Shown here piece after piece: positions 7,327 to 15,680 of a DNA stretch of 64,000 nucleotides. The notes beneath the pieces are model-generated. The model was given only the letters and a program-made list of their open reading frames with translations, was not told the origin of the DNA and did not search any database. The stretch is from NCBI GenBank assembly GCA_029210625.1, contig JARGFU010000015.1, forward strand, positions 14,940 through 78,939, read 5' to 3'. Every line of letters starts with the position of its first letter. Within the stretch, counting starts at the first letter, position 1. The stretch is from Deltaproteobacteria bacterium (GTDB taxonomy: Bacteria > Myxococcota > Myxococcia > SLRQ01). A program made the position numbers and the translations under genes.

Positions 7327-8733
7327 ATGGGAAGCCGGGTCCTCGTCCGCTGGAGTCCTCTCGCCCTCTGCCTCTGCGCGCTCCTCGCACCCTCGGTGCT
7401 GGCGCCCTCGTCCGCCTCGGCGCAGGCACGCATCACCAGCAAGCACGCGGCAAAGCTCTCGATCCCCGGCGAGGCCCTCCCCTACATCCGGGTCGGCGCG
7501 GCCCGGCCTCTGGCGCTGCAGGTTATCGGGCCCGGCACGCTCACCCTGAACTTCCGCAAGGAGCTGGACGGCCCGCGGGGGCCCACCCTGATCCAGCTGA
7601 TGCGCAACGGGCGGCAGCTCGCCAAGCTCCGCCTCGCGGCCACGGGGGCCGTCTCCCTGGCCGGCGACGCGGGCCAGGCGGGCGCGCCGCAGAACCGCAA
7701 GATCGAGATCCCCGGGGGCAGCCACAAGATCCTGGTGAAGACCCTGGTGCGGGGCCACTACGCCCTGGTCTCCTACGACTTCGTCCTCGACATCGACGAG
7801 CTGCCCGACCTCGTCGGGCTCTCCGGCCCGACCCCGCCGGCGCCGCCCGCCGGCGACGACGACCTCGGCGACATCGCCCTGGTCGGCCTCGACGGAACGC
7901 CGGTCGGCTCGACCGTGGCGGAGGCGGGCCCGAGCGACGACCTCGACGCGATCCCCCTGGTCGGCCTGACCCCGGATCGAGGAGACGACGACGCCCCGGA
8001 TCCCGCGAACTCGGACATCGAGCTCGTCGGACTCGTGGACGACGCAGGTCCGGGCGAGACCACGGTGAGCGGCGGCGAGACCGCCGTGGCGGTGAACACG
8101 GCCACCTCGGGCACCGAGGTCAGCGTGGACACCTTCAGCGCCAACCGCGGCAGCGGCGCGCTCATCGGCGCCCCCCTCAACCCCGACACGCCGGCCCCCA
8201 CCCCCAGGAAGCCGGGGACGCTGGTCCTGGGCCTGCGCGGGGTGGCGGCCCGGGTCGGGCTCGGATCGGGCGCGATGGGCGGCGGCCTCGACCTCCTCCT
8301 GCGGCTGGGCCTGCTCTCGGGCAAGCTGCTGCTGGGCGTCTCGGTCGACTTCCTCCCGCAGCGGCTCTACCAGCAGCAGCTCCTCACCGGGGGAGCGAGC
8401 CAGCGCTTCGACGTCTCGCTCGACGCCCTCCCCATCCTGGCGGGCTTCGTCTACCAGCTCGGCAAGGGCTCCTTGCGCTTCTGGCTGGCTGGCAGCGCCG
8501 GCGTGGCCTGGGTGCGGGTGGGCCGGGAGAGTGACACCGCCAGCGCGATCCACCCGGCGGGTGCGCTGGCCTTCGGTCCCGCGCTCCGCCTGGGTCCCGG
8601 CCACCTCACCGCGGCGCTGCGGCTGACGGCCAGCCACGGCGGGGTGAAGGATCCGGCGGGCGGCACCGACATCATGAGCGCGGGCACGCTTGCCGGCGCG
8701 GGGCTCACCCTGGGCTACGCCCTCGAGCTCTGA
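7327..8733 (+). CDS. Exported protein with (D)IxLVGL repeats and outer-membrane-like C-domain
   Basis: The 468-aa product has a Sec signal peptide (cleavage likely after SSASA near residue 35). Residues ~40-160 are a beta-rich domain (VIGPGTLTLNFRKEL, KIEIPGGSHKILVK) reminiscent of periplasmic adhesion-type folds. Residues ~180-245 contain three imperfect copies of an acidic motif with core IALVGL, IPLVGL and IELVGL, each in an Asp/Pro-rich setting. From ~270 to the end the sequence alternates Gly/Leu-rich strands and ends with a leucine (LGYALEL), fitting a small beta-barrel. ATG 7327 is preceded directly by GAGGG with no spacing, in keeping with leaderless initiation. I know no named family; a surface or outer-membrane role is inferred. 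Confidence 0.72.
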   Translation: MGSRVLVRWSPLALCLCALLAPSVLAPSSASAQARITSKHAAKLSIPGEALPYIRVGAARPLALQVIGPGTLTLNFRKELDGPRGPTLIQLMRNGRQLAKLRLAATGAVSLAGDAGQAGAPQNRKIEIPGGSHKILVKTLVRGHYALVSYDFVLDIDELPDLVGLSGPTPPAPPAGDDDLGDIALVGLDGTPVGSTVAEAGPSDDLDAIPLVGLTPDRGDDDAPDPANSDIELVGLVDDAGPGETTVSGGETAVAVNTATSGTEVSVDTFSANRGSGALIGAPLNPDTPAPTPRKPGTLVLGLRGVAARVGLGSGAMGGGLDLLLRLGLLSGKLLLGVSVDFLPQRLYQQQLLTGGASQRFDVSLDALPILAGFVYQLGKGSLRFWLAGSAGVAWVRVGRESDTASAIHPAGALAFGPALRLGPGHLTAALRLTASHGGVKDPAGGTDIMSAGTLAGAGLTLGYALEL

Positions 8734-8772
8734 TCCGGACGGCTACCGCCGGGGTCCCCACCCGAGGGCGGT

Positions 8773-10626
8773 CTACTTCTGGGACTGGTAGTAGTTGTCG
8801 ATGATCTGCCGGACCTGGGCGGCGTCCCGGGCCTTGGGCGCGAGCTTCAGGTAGAGCTCGTACTCCCGGACGGCCTCCCGGGCCCGGCCGAGGCTGGCGT
8901 AGGCCACCCCGAGGCCCCGGTGGGCCGCGGCGCTGCGTCCATCGAGGAGGATGGCCTTCTCGTACTGCCGGATGGCCTGATCCACCTTGCCCTGCTTGAG
9001 GAAGCTGTTCCCGGCCCGGACGTGATCCTTGGCCTTGACCACGGGATCGTCCTCCGCGGCCTCCGGGGCCTTCTCCTCGGCCGGGGGCTCGGCGGGCGGC
9101 GGGGGCTTCTTCTCGGCGGTCGCCTGGGGGCTCGTCCCGCCGGCCGGCGCGCTCCCGGTGCGGGTCACCCGCGCCGGCTCTCCCGCGGCCGTCCGGGTCA
9201 CCCGCTCGCGCCGCTCGGTCCGGCGGGGCGGGGCGCGGCGCTCGGGCTCCTCGGTCTCGGGCGTCTCCTCGGCGGCGGCGCGCTCGTCCTCCACCGGCGC
9301 CGCTTCGGCCTCGTCCGCCTCGCCCTCCGCGGGCCCGGCGGCCTCGTCGCCACCCTCGGCGGCCTCACCTTCGGCCCCGGCGGGCGTGCTGCCCTCCCCG
9401 GGAGCGGGCTCCACCACGGGCTCCTCCTCCGGCGCCGGATCGGCGGCGGCGGGCGTCTCGTCCCCGTGGAGCGCCTTGCGCAGGGAGACGGGGAGCACCT
9501 GGGGGAGGGCGAAGGCCACGATCACGCAGCCGAGCAGGATCACGACCGCGCCGAGGCCGATCCACTTGCCGGCCCCGCCGCCCTGCTCCACGGCGGCCTT
9601 GGTGGCGGTGGTGATCTTCGGGCGCGTGGCGCTGGCCGAGGACCGCACCTCGGCGGCGGCCGGAGCGCTGGGCTTCGGCTCGGCGGGGGCCTTCGGGGGC
9701 GAGCGCCTGGGCTTCGCGACCGCGATCTCGTCCCGGGTCCCCCCGGCCTGAACGTGGACCCCGTCACCGGTGCTCCCGGAGACCAGCTCGAAGTCTCCGG
9801 CGTCGGCGAGCTCGGGGAGCTCGGCCGCCGGCGAGGGCGTATCGACGGTGACCGCCGTGCGGTCGACCTCGCCCTCGGGCGCGAGGCCGGCGGGCGGGAT
9901 CGAGAGACCGGAGAAGTCCTCCACGGCCACGCCGCCGCCGGCGCCGCTCATGCTGAACGCGCCGGCGGTCGCCTCCTCCACCGGGGGCGGGGCCGGCGGT
10001 GGAGGCGGGGGCGCGGTGGCCGCCACCCGGCGGGCCCGGACCGCCTCCACCTCGGGGGAGACCCGGGGATGGAACCAGACCACCGAGACGCCGGCGAGGG
10101 AGGTGTCGGGCATCGGCCCGCGAACCTCACCGGGCCGCGGAGGCGCCGCGGCCGCCGCGGCGGGGGGCGCGGGAGGGGGAGGGACGCCGTTACCCGCGGG
10201 CGCGGTGGCCGGCGCGGAGGCGGCGGAGGCCGCGGCGGCGGCCTGCTGGGCCATGATCGCCTTGACCTCGTCGGGGATCGCGGTGACCAGGGTGATCGAC
10301 TCCGGCTGGTCTTCGTCGGCGGTGAGGGCGACCGGCGCCTCGCTGGCGGTGGCCGGCGCGCCCGCCGGCGCGGCTGGCGGCGCCGGGGCCGGCGGAGGAT
10401 CGAGCGGAGGCTGCGGCGGGAGGGTGACCTCCTCGGTGGAGATCTCGTCCGGGCTTGGCGCCGGCGGCGCCTCGGCGGCCGGCGCTTCGGGCGCAGGCGG
10501 CGGCGCCGGGGGCTCCTCCATGGGAACGAGCAGCGCGTTGCACTGCGGACAGGCGTAGGGGACACCCTCGGCGAAGTCCGGCGGCATCGGGAAGTACACC
10601 TGGCAGGTGGTGCACAGGCCGTTCAT
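8773..10626 (-). CDS. Membrane protein with N-terminal zinc ribbon, long disordered linkers and C-terminal TPRs
   Basis: From ATG 10626 (GGAGA nine bases upstream) the 617-aa protein starts with a zinc ribbon, CTTCQVYF...CPQC within residues 5-33. Residues ~35-345 are Pro/Ala/Glu-rich and probably disordered. A single transmembrane helix (WIGLGAVVILLGCVIVAF) lies around residues 350-370, then another acidic Pro/Ala linker, and at the C-terminus (about residues 530-617) two to three TPR units such as AGNSFLKQGKVDQAIRQYEK and GLGVAYASLGRAREAVREYE. The layout suggests a cytoplasmic zinc-binding head joined across the membrane to a periplasmic TPR scaffold. It is divergent from selB. Similar proteins are common in Myxococcota but their role is not known to me. 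Confidence 0.82.
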   Translation of the reverse strand: MNGLCTTCQVYFPMPPDFAEGVPYACPQCNALLVPMEEPPAPPPAPEAPAAEAPPAPSPDEISTEEVTLPPQPPLDPPPAPAPPAAPAGAPATASEAPVALTADEDQPESITLVTAIPDEVKAIMAQQAAAAASAASAPATAPAGNGVPPPPAPPAAAAAAPPRPGEVRGPMPDTSLAGVSVVWFHPRVSPEVEAVRARRVAATAPPPPPPAPPPVEEATAGAFSMSGAGGGVAVEDFSGLSIPPAGLAPEGEVDRTAVTVDTPSPAAELPELADAGDFELVSGSTGDGVHVQAGGTRDEIAVAKPRRSPPKAPAEPKPSAPAAAEVRSSASATRPKITTATKAAVEQGGGAGKWIGLGAVVILLGCVIVAFALPQVLPVSLRKALHGDETPAAADPAPEEEPVVEPAPGEGSTPAGAEGEAAEGGDEAAGPAEGEADEAEAAPVEDERAAAEETPETEEPERRAPPRRTERRERVTRTAAGEPARVTRTGSAPAGGTSPQATAEKKPPPPAEPPAEEKAPEAAEDDPVVKAKDHVRAGNSFLKQGKVDQAIRQYEKAILLDGRSAAAHRGLGVAYASLGRAREAVREYELYLKLAPKARDAAQVRQIIDNYYQSQK

Positions 10627-10746
10627 CCCAAGGTTCTCCCAGCGTAGGTGGTCAGCCCGATCGGTTACCGGGTTGGAGCCACGCGTTTGCGCCTCATCAA
10701 CGGATCGACGATACGGTATGACCTCGGATCGAAGCAACTAAAGCTC

Positions 10747-12720
10747 ATGGAGGATCGCTTGGGCGCCCGGATCGTCATCGGAACCGCCGGTCACATCGAT
10801 CACGGCAAGTCGTCGCTGGTCGAGGCGCTGACCGGGACCGACCCCGACCGGCTGGCCCAGGAGAAGGCCCGCGGGATCACCCTCGAGCTGGGCTTCGCCC
10901 ACCTCGACCTGGGGGAGGGCCTCGAGGCCGGCGTCGTCGACGTGCCGGGGCACGAGCGCTTCGTCCGGACGATGGTGGCGGGGGCCGGCGGCATCGACCT
11001 GGTGGTCCTGGTGGTGGCGATGGACGAGGGGGTCATGCCCCAGACCCGGGAGCACCTCGACGTCTGCTCGCTCCTGGGCATCGAGCGGGGGGTGATCGCG
11101 CTGACCAAGGCCGACCTGGCCGGGAACCTCGACCCCGACTGGGAGGCCCTGGTGCGCGCCGACGTCGAGGAGGCCGTGGCCGGCACCTTCCTCGAGGGGG
11201 CGCCGGTGGTGAGGGTCTCGGCCCGCAGCGGCGAGGGCCTCGAGGCGCTCGTGGACACCCTGCGCTCGCTCGCCCGCGAGGTCGGCGGCCGGCGGGACGA
11301 CGGCCCCCTCTTCCTGCCCATCGATCGGGTCTTCACCCTCGCGGGCTTCGGCACGGTGATCACCGGCACCCTGCGGACCGGCCGGGTGCGGGTCGGCGAC
11401 ACCGTGGAGGTCCTCCCCCGCCAGAAGCAGCCCCGGCAGGTGCGGGTGCGGGGCATCCAGGTCCACGGCGCGGCCGCCGAGGAGGCCCGGGCGGGGCAGC
11501 GCACCGCCCTGAACCTGGCCGGCATCGAGACCGCCGCCCTCTCGCGCGGCGAGGTGGTCGCCGAGCCGGACGCACCGGCGACCGGGCACCTCCTGGACGC
11601 CCGGGTGCGGCTCCTCGCCACCGCCGGGGGGCCCCTGAAGCAGCGAGCCCGCCTCCACTTCCACATCGGCACGGCGCAGGCGAGCGCCGAGGTCGTCCTC
11701 CTCGAGCGCCCAGGCCTCGAGCCGGGCACCAGCCAGCTGGCCCAGGTGCAGCTCGATCGCCCGGTGGCGGTCCTGCCGGGGCAACCCTTCATCCTCCGGG
11801 GCAGCCGCATCCTCGAGGGCCGCGGCCGCACCGTCGGCGGCGGCCAGGTGCTCGCCGTGGCGGGCTTCCGCCGCCGGCCCTCCCGCCCCGAGCACGCGCG
11901 CTGGCTGGCTCGCCTCGCGGATCCCCGCCTGGAGCAGCGCACCGAGGCCCTCATCCACGCCGCGGGCCCGGCGGGCATCGCCGAGGCGCTCCTGCCCTAC
12001 CAGGCCGGTGAGGGGCGCCGCGAGATCACCAAGGTGGTCGAGCGCCTGCTCTCCACCGGCGCGGTGATCGTCGCCGAGCCCGACCCCCGCAAGCTCGCCC
12101 ACCGGGAGGCCCTCGAGGAGCTCGCCGCGCGGGTGCACGAGCGCCTCGAGGCCCACCAGCAGCAGGACCAGACCGGCCTCGGCCTGCCCCTGGCCGAGCT
12201 GCAGAGCTCCCTGCCCGGCCCGCCTCCGCCGCGCCTCTTTCGCCGGCTCATCGATCTCCTGCGCGAGGACGAGGCCTACCGGGTCGAGGGAGGCGATCGG
12301 ATCGCGCTGGCCGGCGGAGGCGCCCGGCAGGAGGACCTCGAGGCCCGGCAGGCGGCGATCCTCGCGTCCCTGGAGGAGGCCGGCCTGGCGCCGCCCCGCC
12401 TCGGCGAGCTCGCCGCCCGGCTGGACCTTCCCGAGGACCAGCTGGCGGCGGTACTCTCGCGGCTGACCGCCGAGGGAAAGCTGGTGCGCGTGCGGCGAGA
12501 CCTCCACTTCGCGACGCGAGCCATCGAGGCCCTCGAGGAGGAGCTCGTCGCCCACCTCGACGAGCACGGGGAGATCACGACCGCCGAGTTCAAGGCCATG
12601 ACCGGCACCACCCGCAAGCACGCCATCCCCCTGGCCGAGCACTTCGACAACGCGAAGGTCACCCTCCGCAAGGGCGAGGTCCGCGTGCGCCGGGGTCGGA
12701 GGCCGGGAGGAGACCCTTGA
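10747..12720 (+). CDS. selB: Selenocysteine-specific translation elongation factor SelB
   Basis: The 657-aa product begins RIVIGTAGHIDHGKSSLVEA (P-loop G1), then RGITLELGF (G2), DVPGHERFVRTM (G3) and LTKADL (G4 variant of NKxD), the signature of SelB rather than EF-Tu (TKAD in place of NKxD and immediate HIDHGKS). Domains 2 and 3 follow (FGTVITGTLRTG), and the last ~250 residues form the winged-helix repeats that bind the SECIS hairpin. It delivers Sec-tRNA to in-frame UGA codons, so the organism should make selenoproteins. I see no selA, selC or selD in the window. ATG 10747 was chosen because the GTPase motif starts eleven residues later. The next gene begins within its stop codon. Confidence 0.95.
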   Translation: MEDRLGARIVIGTAGHIDHGKSSLVEALTGTDPDRLAQEKARGITLELGFAHLDLGEGLEAGVVDVPGHERFVRTMVAGAGGIDLVVLVVAMDEGVMPQTREHLDVCSLLGIERGVIALTKADLAGNLDPDWEALVRADVEEAVAGTFLEGAPVVRVSARSGEGLEALVDTLRSLAREVGGRRDDGPLFLPIDRVFTLAGFGTVITGTLRTGRVRVGDTVEVLPRQKQPRQVRVRGIQVHGAAAEEARAGQRTALNLAGIETAALSRGEVVAEPDAPATGHLLDARVRLLATAGGPLKQRARLHFHIGTAQASAEVVLLERPGLEPGTSQLAQVQLDRPVAVLPGQPFILRGSRILEGRGRTVGGGQVLAVAGFRRRPSRPEHARWLARLADPRLEQRTEALIHAAGPAGIAEALLPYQAGEGRREITKVVERLLSTGAVIVAEPDPRKLAHREALEELAARVHERLEAHQQQDQTGLGLPLAELQSSLPGPPPPRLFRRLIDLLREDEAYRVEGGDRIALAGGGARQEDLEARQAAILASLEEAGLAPPRLGELAARLDLPEDQLAAVLSRLTAEGKLVRVRRDLHFATRAIEALEEELVAHLDEHGEITTAEFKAMTGTTRKHAIPLAEHFDNAKVTLRKGEVRVRRGRRPGGDP

Positions 12721-14276
12721 GCCCCTTCTCCCGCCCCTCCTTCGAGGAGATCCTCGAGAGCCTCCCCGACGCGGTGCTGGTGATCACCGAGGGGTGCATC
12801 ACCTGGGGCAACGCGGCGTCGCGCTCGCTCCTTCGCCGTGACGCGCTGGCCGGCCTCCCCTTGCGGGAGGTGCTGGCCGAGGGAGAGGACGAGCACCTCG
12901 GGCGCCTGACCCGCTTCTGGGAGCAGGGGCTGGGGCTGGAGGGCACCCACCGGATCCTCTTCGTGGACGGGGCGCCGGGCGAGCCGCTCCCCGCCGAGGT
13001 GCGCCTGGCCTCGGCCCCCAGCGCGCCCGGCGGCACCTACATCCTCTCGGTCCGGGACGCCCGCCACCCCGCCCGGGTCGAGGGCATCCTCGGTGAGCTG
13101 GCCTCCACCGCCGGCAGCTGGGACGCCCGCCTCGACTTCGATCGGCTGATCGATCTCTCCGAGCCGATCTTCCGCACCCTGGGCTGGACGGTGCTCTTCT
13201 TCGAGGGCTCCCCCGAGGGCGCCCGGACCCTCCGGATCATGAGCGACCTGCCCCGGGAGCTGCCGATCTGGAACCTGCTGGACGGCCTGCAAAAGGGCGG
13301 GCCCTTCACGGCCGAGCAGGTGCCCCTGGTGGCCGAGCTGCTCGAGTCCGGCGAGGCCTGCTTCCTCGACGACTTCCCCCACCGGCTGACCCGCCTCGGG
13401 GGCATCGGCGTGCCCCTCGAGAAGGCCGCCGAGGAGGCGGGGATGGCCTACGCGGCCTGGGTCCCCCTGCGCGCCGAGGGCGAGCCGCACCGCCTGGTCG
13501 TGGTGGTCGCCCGCGACCTGACCGAGTACGACTTCCTGGTCGTCCGGCTCTTCGCGGCGCAGGTCGCCAACTCCCTGCGCATCGGCCGCCTCCAGCGGGA
13601 GCTGGTCCACCGGGAGCGCCTCGCCGCGGTGGGCGAGATGTCGGCGGTGCTCGCCCACGAGGTCCGCAACCCCCTCGGGGTGATCTTCAACGTCGTCGGC
13701 GGTCTGCGGCGGAGGCTCAGCGACGAGCCCACCCTCCTGCGCCTGGTGGAGATCCTCGCCGAGGAGAGCGAGCGCCTGAAGATCCTGGTGGGAGACCTGC
13801 TCGACTACTCCCGCCCCTACACCCCCGAGCTGCAGCCCGTGGACCTGCCCGCGCTGATCGACGCCACCCTGGCCGGCCTCGACGCCGTCGACGAGGAGGG
13901 CCTCGGGGAGCGCGAGCTCGTCCGCGACTTCCCCGAGCACCGGGTCGAGGCCGAGCTGGATCCCGAGCTGCTGCGCCGGGCGCTGGGCAACCTCTTCCTC
14001 AACGCCTTCCAGCACACCGCGGCGGGGGGGCGCATCGAGCTCTCCCTCACCGTCCGCGGCGGCGACCTCCACCTGCGGGTGCGCAACGACGGACCGGCCA
14101 TCGAGGAGGAGCACGCCCCCAAGATCTTCCGGCCCTTCTTCACCACCCGGCCCCGGGGGACCGGCCTGGGTCTGGCCGTGGCCCGCCGGATCGCCGAGGA
14201 TCTGCGCGGGGAGCTGGTGCTGGAGTCGAACGACCCGGTGTGCTTCCGGCTCTCTCTCCCGCTGAAGCAGAGGTGA
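12717..14276 (+). CDS. Sensor histidine kinase with PAS and GAF-like domains
   Basis: The 519-aa kinase starts at TTG 12717 with GGGAGGAG five bases upstream, overlapping the selB stop (TTGA). Residues ~8-115 look like a PAS domain (ILESLPDAVLVITEG), ~120-290 like a GAF-type sensor, then a HisKA box with the phosphoacceptor His in VLAHEVRNPLGV (~residue 313) and a HATPase_c domain with N box (ALGNLFLNAFQH) and G box (GTGLGLAVARR). There are no transmembrane segments, so it is a cytoplasmic sensor. The sigma54-dependent response regulator seven bases downstream is its obvious partner, giving an NtrB/NtrC-like pair of unknown input. Confidence 0.92.
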   Translation: MSPFSRPSFEEILESLPDAVLVITEGCITWGNAASRSLLRRDALAGLPLREVLAEGEDEHLGRLTRFWEQGLGLEGTHRILFVDGAPGEPLPAEVRLASAPSAPGGTYILSVRDARHPARVEGILGELASTAGSWDARLDFDRLIDLSEPIFRTLGWTVLFFEGSPEGARTLRIMSDLPRELPIWNLLDGLQKGGPFTAEQVPLVAELLESGEACFLDDFPHRLTRLGGIGVPLEKAAEEAGMAYAAWVPLRAEGEPHRLVVVVARDLTEYDFLVVRLFAAQVANSLRIGRLQRELVHRERLAAVGEMSAVLAHEVRNPLGVIFNVVGGLRRRLSDEPTLLRLVEILAEESERLKILVGDLLDYSRPYTPELQPVDLPALIDATLAGLDAVDEEGLGERELVRDFPEHRVEAELDPELLRRALGNLFLNAFQHTAAGGRIELSLTVRGGDLHLRVRNDGPAIEEEHAPKIFRPFFTTRPRGTGLGLAVARRIAEDLRGELVLESNDPVCFRLSLPLKQR

Positions 14277-14283
14277 TCGCTCG

Positions 14284-15663
14284 ATGGCGAACCGCTCGAA
14301 CATCCTGGTGGTCGATGACCAGGTCAACATGCGCGCCACCACGGCGCTCATGCTCGAGTCGGCCGGCTACGCCGTGATCGAGGCCGAGAGCGGCGCGGCC
14401 GCCCTCGAGGTCCTGCAGGAGAAGACGGTGGACGTGGTGATCACCGACCTGCGGATGGCGCCGATGACCGGCATCGAGCTGGTGGAGAAGGTCAAGGAGG
14501 TCTCCTCCACCATCCAGGTCATCGTGATGACGGCCTACGGCTCGGTGGACAGCGCGGTGGACGCCATGCGGCGCGGCGCCACCGACTACCTCCAGAAGCC
14601 CTTCTCGGAGGAGGAGCTCCTGCTGCGGGTGCAGCGCGCCGTGGAGCAGCGGCGCCTGATCGCCGAGGTCGGGGTCCTCGCCGACGAGTTCCGGGCCCGC
14701 TACAAGGTCGAGAACATCATCGGCCGCAGCCCGGCCCTGCGGGAGCTCCTGGCGCGGGTGGTGCGGGTCGCCCCCAGCCAGGCGACGGTGCTGATCACCG
14801 GCGAGTCGGGCACCGGCAAGGAGCTCATCGCCCGGGCCATCCACGCCAACTCCCGGCGCTCGGACCGCCCCTTCGTCCCGGTGAACTGCGCGGCCATCAA
14901 CGAGCAGCTCCTGGAGAGCGAGCTCTTCGGTCACGTGCGCGGCTCCTTCACCGGCGCGAACGCGACCCGGCGGGGGCTCTTCGAGGAGGCCGAGGGCGGC
15001 ACCTTCTTCTTCGACGAGATCGCCGAGACCTCGATGAACTTCCAGGCCAAGCTCCTGCGGACCATCCAGGAGGGGGAGATCCGGCGGGTCGGTGAGAACG
15101 CCGCCATCCAGGTCGACGCCCGGATCATCGCCGCCACCAACGTCGATCTCCCCAAGGCGATCGAGGCCAAGGAGTTCCGCGAGGACCTCTACTACCGCCT
15201 GGCCGTGGTCCCGATCCGGGTCCCTCCCCTGCGAGAGCGCAGCGAGGACATCCCCCTGCTCGCCGAGCACTTCCTCGCCCGCTACAACAAGATCAACCGC
15301 ACGGCGCTGAAGTGGCACCGCAGCGCCCTCGAGCGCCTGATGGAGCAGGACTTACCGGGCAACGTCCGCCAGCTCGAGAACCTGGTCGAGCAGGCCGCCG
15401 CGCTCTCGACCTCCGAGGTGATCAACGCGGACGATCTGGCCTCGAGCACCCGGGAGCGCCCGGTCAGCCCCACCCTGGCGATCCGGGACGAGGGCGGGCG
15501 CCTGCGCTCGCTCGCCGACGTCGTGGCGACCGCCGAGGCGGAGGCCATCCAGGCGGCGCTCGCGGTGCACCGCGGCAACCTGGAGAAGGCCGCGACGACC
15601 CTCGGCGTCTCGCACACGACGCTTTGGCGTAAGATGAGGAAGCTGGGCATCGAGCGCAGCTAG
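14284..15663 (+). CDS. Sigma54-dependent response regulator (NtrC family)
   Basis: The 459-aa protein has three standard parts: a receiver with phosphoacceptor Asp55 (VVITDLRMAPM) and conserved Lys in YLQKPF; an AAA+ domain with Walker A GESGTGKE, the sigma54-contact loop as GSFTGA (Ala of GAFTGA replaced by Ser), Walker B GGTFFFDEIAE and an arginine finger region; and a Fis-type helix-turn-helix at the C-terminus (LEKAATTLGVSHTTLWRKM). It activates sigma54 promoters after phosphorylation by the upstream kinase. Two good sigma54 promoters lie in this window ahead of glnB and glnA, but whether this particular activator uses them is not shown. Confidence 0.94.
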   Translation: MANRSNILVVDDQVNMRATTALMLESAGYAVIEAESGAAALEVLQEKTVDVVITDLRMAPMTGIELVEKVKEVSSTIQVIVMTAYGSVDSAVDAMRRGATDYLQKPFSEEELLLRVQRAVEQRRLIAEVGVLADEFRARYKVENIIGRSPALRELLARVVRVAPSQATVLITGESGTGKELIARAIHANSRRSDRPFVPVNCAAINEQLLESELFGHVRGSFTGANATRRGLFEEAEGGTFFFDEIAETSMNFQAKLLRTIQEGEIRRVGENAAIQVDARIIAATNVDLPKAIEAKEFREDLYYRLAVVPIRVPPLRERSEDIPLLAEHFLARYNKINRTALKWHRSALERLMEQDLPGNVRQLENLVEQAAALSTSEVINADDLASSTRERPVSPTLAIRDEGGRLRSLADVVATAEAEAIQAALAVHRGNLEKAATTLGVSHTTLWRKMRKLGIERS

Positions 15664-15680
15664 GCCAGGAGGAAACTCAC

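Noticed and set aside
9948-10565. Arg/Pro-rich frames within 8773-10626
   Set aside because: Out-of-frame readings of the Pro/Ala linker of the zinc-ribbon/TPR protein.
10627-10746. selC (Sec-tRNA) gene upstream of selB
   Set aside because: No 90-100 base cloverleaf, long variable arm or TTCGA T-loop could be drawn in this stretch.
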